NCBI RefSeq assembly: GCF_004362525.1
Contig: NZ_SNXS01000004.1
Location: 372,001 to 436,000 of the forward strand
Direction: 5' to 3'
Length of the DNA stretch: 64,000 nucleotides
DNA from: Roseateles toxinivorans
GTDB lineage: Bacteria; Pseudomonadota; Gammaproteobacteria; Burkholderiales; Burkholderiaceae_C
In this document: positions 10,987 through 18,733 of the stretch, piece after piece
Layout: the number at the start of each line of letters is the position of its first letter
Numbering within the stretch: the stretch's first letter is position 1
The notes under the pieces: model-generated
Database searches by the model: none
The model's input: only the letters and a program-made list of their open reading frames with translations
What the model was told of the DNA's origin: nothing
Made by a program: the position numbers and the translations under genes

Positions 10987-11928
10987 ATGTCCACCGCCTA
11001 TTTCAGCCATCCCGACTGCCGCCGCCATGACATGGGCGCCGGCCACCCCGAATGCCCGCAGCGCCTGGACGCGATCGAGGACTGGCTGCTAGCCAGCGGC
11101 CTCGATATCGGCCTGGAGCGGATCGAGGCGCCGCCGGCCCGGCTCGAAGACCTGGAGCTGGCGCACAGCGTGTCCTACGTCGCCGAACTGAAGTACGCGC
11201 TGGAGCAGCTGCAGGCCAGCGGCGAGTCGCGCGCGATGGACCCCGACACCTTTGCCGGCCCGCACACCTGGAAGGCCGCCCTGCGCGCCGCCGGTGCGGC
11301 GGTGGCGGCCACCGATCTGGTGCTCGACGGCGGCGCCGAGAACGCCTTTTGCGGCGTGCGCCCGCCGGGGCACCATGCCACCCGCAGCGAGACCATGGGT
11401 TTCTGCTTCTTCAACAATGTTGCGATCGCTGCGCGCCACGCGCTGGACGTGCGTGGCTTGAAGCGCGTGGCGGTGGTGGACTTCGATGTGCACCATGGCA
11501 ATGGCACCGAGGACATCCTGGCCGGCGACGAGCGTGCGCTGATGGTCAGCATCTTCCAGCACCCGCTGTACCCGTACAGCGGCGGCGTGCCCATGGGTAC
11601 CAATATGGTCAATGTGCCTATTCCCCCCTACACCAAGGGCGGCGAGGTGCGCGAGATGATAGAGGCGATGTGGCTGCCGGCACTGGAGCGCTTCAAGCCC
11701 GAGATGATTTTCGTCTCCGCCGGATTCGATGCCCACCGCGATGACGAGCTGGGGCAGCTGGGCCTGGTCGAGGCCGACTACGCCTGGATCACCCAGCGCA
11801 TCATGGACGTGGCCCGGCGCCATGCCAAGGGCCGCATCGTCTCCTGCCTGGAGGGCGGCTACAGCCTGCCGGCGCTGGCGCGCAGCGTGGGCGTGCATCT
11901 GCAGGTGCTGAGCGGGAACTTGGCCTGA
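10987..11928 (+). CDS. Histone deacetylase family protein (acetoin utilisation/APAH-like)
   Basis: The 313-residue product is a zinc-dependent class II-type histone-deacetylase-fold enzyme. Bacterial members deacetylate small molecules such as acetylpolyamines or possibly proteins. The motif RPPGHHA carries the active-site histidine pair. VVDFDVHHGNGT carries metal ligands, and a further ligand lies in SAGFDAHRDD. The C-terminal LEGGYSL stretch is also typical. The ATG at 10987 (MSTAYFSH) was chosen; a GTG at 10969 would add six residues. It shares a short divergent region with moxR. The substrate cannot be deduced. Confidence 0.9.
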   Translation: MSTAYFSHPDCRRHDMGAGHPECPQRLDAIEDWLLASGLDIGLERIEAPPARLEDLELAHSVSYVAELKYALEQLQASGESRAMDPDTFAGPHTWKAALRAAGAAVAATDLVLDGGAENAFCGVRPPGHHATRSETMGFCFFNNVAIAARHALDVRGLKRVAVVDFDVHHGNGTEDILAGDERALMVSIFQHPLYPYSGGVPMGTNMVNVPIPPYTKGGEVREMIEAMWLPALERFKPEMIFVSAGFDAHRDDELGQLGLVEADYAWITQRIMDVARRHAKGRIVSCLEGGYSLPALARSVGVHLQVLSGNLA

Positions 11929-11947
11929 GTTCCTCGACAATAGCGAC

Positions 11948-13303
11948 ATGGCAAAAGACAAGTTGTTGATGAGTCAACCCCTGACCCCAGGGGAGTTGAG
12001 CCGGCTGGCCGATGATCTGCTCAAGCCCAGCGTGCTGACCGAGGCGGCGCTGCTGCTGGCCTGCCTGCTGTTGGCCTGGCTGATCGTGCGCACGCTGCGC
12101 AACACGCTGGATCAGGCCGCCGTGCCCGGCCAGCCGCACCACGCCGCCCCCTCGGTACTGTTCGGCCGCAATGTCATCGACGGCGTGCTCTTTCCTCTGC
12201 TGGCCCTGCTGCTGGCCCTTGGGGCCCGCAAGCTGCTGCCCGTTATTGGTGTGCCGCTGGCGGTGTTCAAGCTTGTGTTGCCGGTGCTGCTGTCCCTGGC
12301 CGCGATACGGCTGACGGCGCGGGTGATGCGGGCGGCCTTTCCCACTTCTCGCTGGGTGCGGCTGATCGAGCGCACGGTGTCTTGGCTGGCCTGGGTGGGC
12401 GTGGTGCTATGGATCACTGGCCTGCTGCCCATCATCCTGGAGGAGATGGACGACATCACCTGGAAGCTGGGTGCCAACCAGGTCTCGCTGCGCAATCTGA
12501 TCGAGGGTGCCCTGTCTGCCGTGATCGTGCTGATCGTCGCCCTGTGGGTCTCGGCGGCGATCGAGTCGCGGCTGCTGACCGGTGCGACCACCAATATCTC
12601 TATCCGCAAGATGGCGGCCAATGCCACCCGCGCGCTGCTGCTGTTCGTGGGCTTGCTGTTCGCGCTGTCGGCCGCGGGCATCGACCTGACCGCGCTGGGC
12701 GTGCTGGGCGGCGCGGTCGGCGTGGGCATAGGCTTTGGCCTGCAGAAGCTCGCCTCCAACTATGTCAGCGGCTTCGTGATCCTGGCCGAGCGGTCCCTGC
12801 GCATCGGCGACATGGTGGTGGTGGATGGTTTCGAGGGGCGCATCACCGACATCAAGACCCGCTACACGGTGATTCGGGCGCTCAACGGCCGCGAGTCCAT
12901 CGTGCCCAATGAGATGCTGATCACCCAGCGCATCGAGAACGCCTCGCTGGCCGACTCCCAGGTCTCCGTTTCCACCGGCGTGCAGGTGGCTTACGGCACC
13001 GATCTGAACAGCTTGATGCCGCGCCTGGTGGAGGCGGTCAAGGCCGTGCCGCGGGTGCTCCCGGACCCCGGGCCGGCGGTTCAGCTGAAGGGCTTTGGCG
13101 CGGACGGCCTCGACCTCAACGTGGCCTTCTGGATCGCCGACCCCGAGGGCGGCCAGGGCAATGTGCGCTCGGACGTCAACCTGGCCATTCTTGCTTGCCT
13201 GAACGAGCAGGGCGTGGAGATTCCATTCCCGCAGCGGGTGATGCGCCACATCGGCGTGGCCGCGGGCACCGACGTGGCCGTCGCGGCCAGCCGCGGCGAG
13301 TAA
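11948..13303 (+). CDS. MscS-family mechanosensitive ion channel
   Basis: The 451-residue product is an MscS-like small-conductance channel that releases solutes on osmotic downshock. About five hydrophobic segments precede the pore helix, recognisable from the Gly/Ala-rich ALGVLGGAVGVGIGFGLQK near residue 255. The conserved beta domain follows with LRIGDMVVVDGFEG and IVPNEMLITQRIEN, then the alpha/beta C-terminal domain. It is longer than E. coli MscS (286 residues), with extra N-terminal membrane helices as in the larger family members. The start is ATG at 11948; ATG at 11969 is also in frame. It begins 19 bp after the deacetylase gene, so cotranscription is likely. Confidence 0.93.
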   Translation: MAKDKLLMSQPLTPGELSRLADDLLKPSVLTEAALLLACLLLAWLIVRTLRNTLDQAAVPGQPHHAAPSVLFGRNVIDGVLFPLLALLLALGARKLLPVIGVPLAVFKLVLPVLLSLAAIRLTARVMRAAFPTSRWVRLIERTVSWLAWVGVVLWITGLLPIILEEMDDITWKLGANQVSLRNLIEGALSAVIVLIVALWVSAAIESRLLTGATTNISIRKMAANATRALLLFVGLLFALSAAGIDLTALGVLGGAVGVGIGFGLQKLASNYVSGFVILAERSLRIGDMVVVDGFEGRITDIKTRYTVIRALNGRESIVPNEMLITQRIENASLADSQVSVSTGVQVAYGTDLNSLMPRLVEAVKAVPRVLPDPGPAVQLKGFGADGLDLNVAFWIADPEGGQGNVRSDVNLAILACLNEQGVEIPFPQRVMRHIGVAAGTDVAVAASRGE

Positions 13304-13311
13304 CGCAGGGA

Positions 13312-14817
13312 CTACTTCACCACACAGTCATTGGTCGGCTGCGGCGCACAGATTTTCGCGTCGTCAATGGTGTAGATCGCCTGCTTCAGCAGCTGGCTCA
13401 AGGGCCGCAGGGCATTGGCGCCGCAGACGGTGCGCTGCTGGCCGCAGAGATCACGCGGGTCTGGGGCACAGTTGTCCAACTGCGGCAGTTTGCCGGCCCA
13501 TGCGCTGGGGAAGCTGGCGGCTTTGCCACCGACGAACACCGCCACCGTCTGCTTCAATGCGGTCTTGTCCAACAGTTCCGACAGCGAGCGCCGGCCCTCG
13601 CTGTCGATGATCACCGCATCGGCCAGTTCGCCAACCGCGAGGCGGCCGATCTGGCCCTGCAGGCCCACGGCCTTGGCGCCGTTCTCGGTCAGCATGCGGT
13701 GCAGGTCTGCGGCGCTGAGCTGCCCGCCGAGCCTGTCGTGGTTGTAGCGGGCCAGGCAGCGGGCCTCGTCCAGCATCGTGAGAGACCCCGACGGCGACCA
13801 GTCGGTGCCCAGTGACAGGGTCACGCCGGCGGCCTTCAGTTGAGTGACCGGTGGCGCCGCAGCATAGAGCTGGAAGTTGGAACGCGGCGACAGCACCACG
13901 CCCACGTCCTGCGCCTGCAAACGGGGTATCTGTGCCTCGCTGATGGCCACGCCGTGGATGAAGGCGTTCGGCGTGGTCTTGCCGCGGATCGCGTCAAGCA
14001 CGCAGTCCACCTCGTACTGCGCACCCTCGTTGGTGCCCTCGCCGACATGGGGCACGAAGGGGTTGTCACGGTTCACGCGCACGCCCGCCACCTGGCCTGC
14101 CGTGCAGGGGGCCGTGGGCCATTGCATCGTGCCGGCGTCATTGAGTGGGAAGGTGCTGTCCAGCACCGGCTTGCCGGCGGGGGCGGCCGTCACCGAGCCG
14201 ACCTCGGCCAGCTTCAGATTGCGCAGATAGGCGCGGTAGTCCTTGGCGCCCGAGACCGCTGTGCTGCCGCTCAAGGCATGGCGCAGCATCGCCCGCTCGC
14301 TGACCTCGGCGCGCACCGACTCGTCCTTGGGTGCATCGCCCTCGAAGCCGCGCTCGGCCGCTGGCAGCGGGCGCCACTGGTTGCGGTGTATCCACTTCGA
14401 GGTCGGTGGCTGGGCCGGCTGCTGGTAGCTGTAGTCGATGTGCTCATGCAGATTGACGAAGCCGGCCGAGATCACCGCGCCAGGGCAGTCTATCGTCACA
14501 GTCTTGGCGGCCTGCAGGGCATTGACGGCGTTCACGGGCACTGCGCAACCGGCCGCCTCGATGCGGCCATCGGCGCCGACCAGCAGGCTGCCGCCGACAT
14601 ACATGCGGCCATTGCTGATCAGATTGCCACGCAGCAGCTGGCGGTCGCCGCTGCCCGAGACCATGCAGGCCGCCGGCCTGCCGGCATAGGCGGCGTCGCA
14701 GACGACGACCGGGTAACCCCCGGCATCGAAGCCGTTGGCGACCAGGCCTTGCTGCGTGGCCAGCGGGGCACAGGCCGACAGCAGCAGTGCGCTCAGGGGC
14801 AGGAGGGTGAGTTTCAC
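13312..14817 (-). CDS. Amidohydrolase-family lipoprotein
   Basis: The 501-residue product has a lipoprotein signal (LLLSAC, Cys at about residue 16), so it is probably tethered in the periplasm or outer membrane. The body is a metal-dependent amidohydrolase of the cytosine-deaminase/TRZ-ATZ type. An HxH-type metal site appears in NLHEHIDYSY, a histidine in FIHGVAISEAQ, and the terminal aspartate in LSLGTDWSPSG. The GTG at 14817 was chosen because it places the signal peptide at the N-terminus; an upstream extension in frame runs into the next gene. It is last of four leftward genes. A secreted amidohydrolase is uncommon, and the substrate is unknown. Confidence 0.85.
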   Translation of the reverse strand: MKLTLLPLSALLLSACAPLATQQGLVANGFDAGGYPVVVCDAAYAGRPAACMVSGSGDRQLLRGNLISNGRMYVGGSLLVGADGRIEAAGCAVPVNAVNALQAAKTVTIDCPGAVISAGFVNLHEHIDYSYQQPAQPPTSKWIHRNQWRPLPAAERGFEGDAPKDESVRAEVSERAMLRHALSGSTAVSGAKDYRAYLRNLKLAEVGSVTAAPAGKPVLDSTFPLNDAGTMQWPTAPCTAGQVAGVRVNRDNPFVPHVGEGTNEGAQYEVDCVLDAIRGKTTPNAFIHGVAISEAQIPRLQAQDVGVVLSPRSNFQLYAAAPPVTQLKAAGVTLSLGTDWSPSGSLTMLDEARCLARYNHDRLGGQLSAADLHRMLTENGAKAVGLQGQIGRLAVGELADAVIIDSEGRRSLSELLDKTALKQTVAVFVGGKAASFPSAWAGKLPQLDNCAPDPRDLCGQQRTVCGANALRPLSQLLKQAIYTIDDAKICAPQPTNDCVVK

Positions 14818-14848
14818 GGCGGCAGTCCAGTCTTGTGGGGTGTTGAAA

Positions 14849-15619
14849 TCAGAGGCGCAAGCTGACCTGGCCCAGGCCGTCGAAGGCCACGCTGATCCTA
14901 TCGCCGGCGCTGGCCGGCAACAGGCCGCACCAGGTGCCGGTGGTGACGATGGTGCCGGCCGGCACGCTGGCGCCATCGCGGGTCAGATGGCGCAGCCACT
15001 GGGGCAGCAGCCAGGCCGGGTCGCCCAGCGAATGGGTGCCGGTGTAGGCTCTGATGGGTTGGTCGCCGATCTGCACCTCGCAGCGTTGCTGCGCCCAGTC
15101 ACGACGCTGGTAAGGCAGCCACTCGCCCAGCGCCAGCGCGCCATGCGATTGCTGGTCGGCCAGGCGCAAGAGAGCCGGTGCAGCGCCGGCTTCGAGCCAG
15201 CGCGAGGCGACGACTTCGACCGAGACGGTCATTGCGGCGATCAATGATTCGGCCGCTGCTGGCGTCAGTTCCGCAGCCAACGCCGGGCTGACCTCGAGGC
15301 TCAACCGCAGCGCGACCTCGGCTTCGATGCCTAGGCCATGAAACGTCAAATCCGAGAAGTCGGCAGGGCTGGCCCGCACTGCAGCGGGCGGCAGAGCGGC
15401 ATGGGTAAGGTCGGTGTCACGCGACGGGCCGCCGGACTTCCAGTAGCGCGGCGGCGCGTCGCCGAACCAGTCCAGCGCCGCGGCCACCCGGTCCTGCACC
15501 GCATAGGCTGCTGCCGGGTCATCGAGCGCATCGGCCCAGTCCAGCGCGCTGGGCCTGAGGCCCTGGCGGCGTGCCTGTATCAGGCAATCGGTCAGGCCTT
15601 GCTGCGAGATCGGGCTCAT
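14849..15619 (-). CDS. 2-keto-4-pentenoate hydratase/fumarylacetoacetate-hydrolase family protein
   Basis: The 256-residue product belongs to the FAH superfamily, 2-keto-4-pentenoate hydratase (MhpD-like) branch. These cytosolic metal-dependent enzymes hydrate or decarboxylate 2-oxo-enoic acids. Evidence is the GIEAEVALRL stretch, with acidic metal ligands, and the C-terminal IVTTGTWCGLLPASAGD segment, equivalent to the family's TGT(x)xGV/P motif. Length is typical. It lies 31 bp upstream of the amidohydrolase gene and downstream of the Bug receptor gene, inside the same operon. The exact substrate cannot be read from sequence. Confidence 0.85.
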   Translation of the reverse strand: MSPISQQGLTDCLIQARRQGLRPSALDWADALDDPAAAYAVQDRVAAALDWFGDAPPRYWKSGGPSRDTDLTHAALPPAAVRASPADFSDLTFHGLGIEAEVALRLSLEVSPALAAELTPAAAESLIAAMTVSVEVVASRWLEAGAAPALLRLADQQSHGALALGEWLPYQRRDWAQQRCEVQIGDQPIRAYTGTHSLGDPAWLLPQWLRHLTRDGASVPAGTIVTTGTWCGLLPASAGDRISVAFDGLGQVSLRL

Positions 15620-15674
15620 GAGGGCGGCTGGTGGGTGAAAACAGCCACCAGCATAAGCCAGAGATCAGCCGAGA

Positions 15675-16658
15675 TCAGGAGTCGGCCGACACCTTGCCGT
15701 CCTTCACCACCTTGGACCACTTGGCGATCTCGGTCTGGATGAACTTCTTGAACTTGTCGGTCGAGCCGCCGCCGTCCTCGGCGCCATAGGTGTCCATGCG
15801 CTCCTGCACATCGGGCATGGCCAGCACGGTATTGACGTCGCGGTTGATCTTCTGCGCGATCGCGTTCGGTAGCTTGCCCGGGCCGACCAGGCCGTACCAG
15901 GTGGTGGCCTCGAAGCCCTCATAACCCAGCTCCTGCATCGTCGGCACGTTCGGATGGCCCTTGGCACGCTTGGCCCGGGTCTGGGCGATGGCGATCACCT
16001 TGCCGCTCTTCACATGGGGCGTCGCGGCCGTCATGGTCTCGAAGCTGTAGGGGATCTGGCCACCGATCAGATCGGTGAGCAGCGGGCCGCTGCCCTTGTA
16101 CGGAATGTGCAGCGCGTCCACCTTGGCCTGCAGCTTGAACATCTCCAGGGCCAGGTGTTGCGCAGAGCCCTGGCCGGCGGACCCGAAGGCGATCTTGCCC
16201 GGCTCGGCCTTGCACAGGGCGGCGATGTCCTTGGGCGTCTTGGCGCTGGCGCCGGGGTGGGCAATCAGCAGATTGGGCGTGACGCCGACCAGCACAATCG
16301 GCACGAAGTCGCGCTCCACGTCATAGCGCAGCTTGGGTTGCAGGCTCGGCGCCAGCGCATGGCTGTTGATATGGGCCATCAGCAGCACGCTGCCGTCGCT
16401 GGGCTGCTGCGAGGTGTACTCCGCCGCCAGCACGCCGGCCACGCCGGCCTTGTTCTCGATCAGCACCTGCTGACCCCACATCACCGACAGCTTCTGCCCC
16501 ACCACGCGGGCCAGCGCATCGGTGCCGCCCCCGGGCGGAAAGCCGACGATGATGCGCACCGGGCCGGTGGGCCAGTCCGGAGCCTGTGCCTGGGCCATGG
16601 CCGTCAGACCGGGCAGTGCCAGACCGGCGGCGGCTTGTATCAGCATGCGTCTTTTCAT
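15675..16658 (-). CDS. Bug-family (TTT) periplasmic solute receptor
   Basis: The 327-residue product is a Bug/TctC-type solute-binding protein that usually captures carboxylates for a tripartite tricarboxylate transporter. The signal peptide begins MKRRMLIQAAAG and ends near AMAQA; the paired arginines are Tat-like. Family stretches WPTGPVRIIVGFPPGGGTD, QVLIENKAG and the AGSAGQGSAQHLA-like substrate loop are present. The tctA/tctB membrane genes are not in the window, which is usual for Burkholderiales, where these receptors are often orphaned. Its place among catabolic genes suggests that it takes up the substrate of this pathway. Confidence 0.92.
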   Translation of the reverse strand: MKRRMLIQAAAGLALPGLTAMAQAQAPDWPTGPVRIIVGFPPGGGTDALARVVGQKLSVMWGQQVLIENKAGVAGVLAAEYTSQQPSDGSVLLMAHINSHALAPSLQPKLRYDVERDFVPIVLVGVTPNLLIAHPGASAKTPKDIAALCKAEPGKIAFGSAGQGSAQHLALEMFKLQAKVDALHIPYKGSGPLLTDLIGGQIPYSFETMTAATPHVKSGKVIAIAQTRAKRAKGHPNVPTMQELGYEGFEATTWYGLVGPGKLPNAIAQKINRDVNTVLAMPDVQERMDTYGAEDGGGSTDKFKKFIQTEIAKWSKVVKDGKVSADS

Positions 16659-16689
16659 CGTCTTGTCTCCGTGGGTGTTGTGGGCGCGA

Positions 16690-17922
16690 TCAGGCCGTCA
16701 GGGCCGGCGCGGGGTGCTGGGAAAAATGATCCATCGCCGCCTGAATGCCGCTGCTCTGCAGCTTGATGCCGGCCAGCTTCAAGCCCATCTCGCAGCCGGC
16801 GACGGTGGCCAGCAGGGTCAGGTCATTGCTGTCGCCGAGATGGCCGATGCGGAACATCCGACCCTTCAGCTTGCCCAGGCCCGTGCCCAGCGACAGATCG
16901 AAGCGCTCGTAGATCAGCTTGCGCACCGCGTCGGCATCCATGCCATCGGGCAGGATCACGCCAGTCAGCACCGGCGAATAGACGGCCGGGTCGGCGCACT
17001 GTATCGGCAGGCCCCAGGCATTGACGGCGGCGCGCACGCCGGCCGCCCAGCGCTGGTGGCGGGCGAACACCTTGGGCAGACCTTCGGCCTGGATCATGTC
17101 CAGCGCCTCGCTCAAGCCGTAGAGCAGATTGGTGTTGGGCGTGTAGGGCCAGTAGCCGGTCGCGTTCATCTCGACGATCTCGTCCCAGGCCCAGAAGGCG
17201 CGGGGGAGCTTGGCAGTCTTGCTGGCGTCCAGGGCGCGGGGCGACAGGGCATTGAAGCTGATGCCCGGCGGCAGCATCAAGCCCTTCTGCGAGCCGCTGA
17301 CGGTCACGTCCACGCCCCATTCGTCATGGCGGAACTCGGCGCTGGCCAGACCGGAGATGCTGTCCACCATCAGCAGGGCAGGGTGCTTGGCCTCGTCGAT
17401 GGCGCCGCGTACGGCGGCGATGTCCGAGGTCACACCGGTCGAGGTTTCGTTGTGCACCACGCAGACCGCCTTGATGCGGTGCTCGCGGTCCTCACGCAGG
17501 CGCTGGGCGATCTGGTCGGCCTGCACGCCGCGGCGCCAGCCGGGTGCGTTGGGCAGCACCTCGTCCGTGCCCTGCCAGCTCAGGAACTCGGTGGACAGGC
17601 CCAGCCGCGTGGCCATCTTGGCCCACAGCGAGGCGAAGTGGCCGGTCTCGAACATCAGCACATGGTCGCCGGGGCTCAGCGTGTTGGCCAGGGCCGCCTC
17701 CCAGGCGCCGGTGCCGGAAGCGGGATAGATCACGACCGGATGGCGGGTCTGGAAGATCTCGCGTATGCCGCTGATGACCTTGCGGCCGAGCACACCGAAC
17801 TCGGGCCCGCGGTGGTCTATGGTGGGCAGACTCATCGCCCGCAGGATGCGGTCGGGCACCGGGCTGGGGCCGGGGATCTGCAGGAAATGGCGGCCGGTGG
17901 GGTGAGCGTCGAGCTTGAGCAT
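16690..17922 (-). CDS. PLP-dependent alanine/serine-glyoxylate aminotransferase family protein
   Basis: The 410-residue product is a class V PLP aminotransferase of the serine-glyoxylate/alanine-glyoxylate type. It begins with the family's IPGPSPVPDRILRAM stretch. PASGTGAWEAAL forms the cofactor phosphate site, HNETSTGV and VDSISGLAS follow, and the Schiff-base lysine is in SGSQKGLMLPPG. Length is normal. It is first in the leftward operon with the Bug receptor (31 bp apart), and it faces gntR across a region with palindromic operators. Serine, alanine or a related amino donor with glyoxylate or another 2-oxo acid is likely, but specificity is inferred only from family. Confidence 0.9.
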   Translation of the reverse strand: MLKLDAHPTGRHFLQIPGPSPVPDRILRAMSLPTIDHRGPEFGVLGRKVISGIREIFQTRHPVVIYPASGTGAWEAALANTLSPGDHVLMFETGHFASLWAKMATRLGLSTEFLSWQGTDEVLPNAPGWRRGVQADQIAQRLREDREHRIKAVCVVHNETSTGVTSDIAAVRGAIDEAKHPALLMVDSISGLASAEFRHDEWGVDVTVSGSQKGLMLPPGISFNALSPRALDASKTAKLPRAFWAWDEIVEMNATGYWPYTPNTNLLYGLSEALDMIQAEGLPKVFARHQRWAAGVRAAVNAWGLPIQCADPAVYSPVLTGVILPDGMDADAVRKLIYERFDLSLGTGLGKLKGRMFRIGHLGDSNDLTLLATVAGCEMGLKLAGIKLQSSGIQAAMDHFSQHPAPALTA

Positions 17923-17944
17923 GGGAGCTCCTTTCTAAGTTCAG

Positions 17945-18022
17945 TTTTGCATGCAAAATGAAATAAGGCACGCGAGTAAACCCTTTATTCATGGTTGATC
18001 CATGGTTCAAGATTGCATGCAA
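17945..18022. promoter_or_regulatory. Two palindromic operator candidates for the adjacent GntR regulator
   Basis: TTTTGCATGCAAAA (17945-17958) and a second TTGCATGCAA (18013-18022) lie in the 121-bp gap between the divergent aminotransferase and gntR genes, with centres 66 bp apart. GntR/FCD regulators typically bind short palindromes of this kind near their own gene. The core matches exactly at both sites. Assignment as the GntR operator is inference. Confidence 0.65.
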
Positions 18023-18043
18023 AATGCAAGCAAAGGAACTGGA

Positions 18044-18733
18044 ATGGCCGAAATCATTGAAATCTCGCGTCTGGCCCTGCATGACCAGGTGGCGGCACGC
18101 TTGCGCACCATGCTGGTCGAGGGCCGTATCGCCCCGGGCGCCAAGCTCAACGAGCGCGAGCTCAGCGAGCTGCTGCAGGTCTCGCGCACGCCGCTGCGCG
18201 AGGCCATCAAGCTGCTGGGTGCCGAAGGGCTGGTCGATCTGCTGCCCAACCGCGGCGCGGTGGCGGTGAAGCTGACCGAGGCCGATGTGCTGAACACCTT
18301 CGAGGTGCTGTCCGACCTGGAGGGGCTGTCCGGCGAGCTGGCGGCCCAGCGCATCAGCGAGGCCGAGCTGGCCGAGCTGCAGGCGCGCCACTACGAGATG
18401 CTGGCCTGCTTCACCCGGCGCGATTTGTCGGGCTATTACCGGCTGAACGCGCTGATCCATGCCGGCGTCAACCAGGCGGCCGGGAACCCGGTCTTGACCA
18501 GCACCTACAAGGCCATCAATGCGCGGGTGCAGTCGCTGCGCTTTCGCACCAATCAAAACGAGGACAAGTGGAAGCGCGCCGTCAAGGAGCATGAGCTGAT
18601 GATGCAGGCGCTGGCCGCGCGTGATGGAGCGGGCCTGCGTGCGGTGCTCATCCAGCACATGCTGCACAAGCGCGACACCGTGCTGGAGCTGCTGCGCGCC
18701 GGCGAAATCTATCCCCAGGCGGCCGGCAAATGA
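18044..18733 (+). CDS. GntR-family regulator, FadR/FCD subfamily
   Basis: The 229-residue product has an N-terminal winged helix (ALHDQVAARLRTMLVEGRI, then ELSELLQVSRTPLREAIKLL) and an all-helical FCD ligand-binding domain. The FCD domain's metal/ligand residues probably include Asp near LSDLEGLSGE and histidines in HAGVNQAAGN and KEHELMMQAL. The ATG at 18044 was chosen because AAGGAA lies 8 nt upstream; an upstream ATG at 18002 lies within the operator region. The gene overlaps the FAD/Fe-S dehydrogenase gene by ATGA. It probably represses both divergent transcripts and responds to a carboxylate. Confidence 0.9.
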   Translation: MAEIIEISRLALHDQVAARLRTMLVEGRIAPGAKLNERELSELLQVSRTPLREAIKLLGAEGLVDLLPNRGAVAVKLTEADVLNTFEVLSDLEGLSGELAAQRISEAELAELQARHYEMLACFTRRDLSGYYRLNALIHAGVNQAAGNPVLTSTYKAINARVQSLRFRTNQNEDKWKRAVKEHELMMQALAARDGAGLRAVLIQHMLHKRDTVLELLRAGEIYPQAAGK

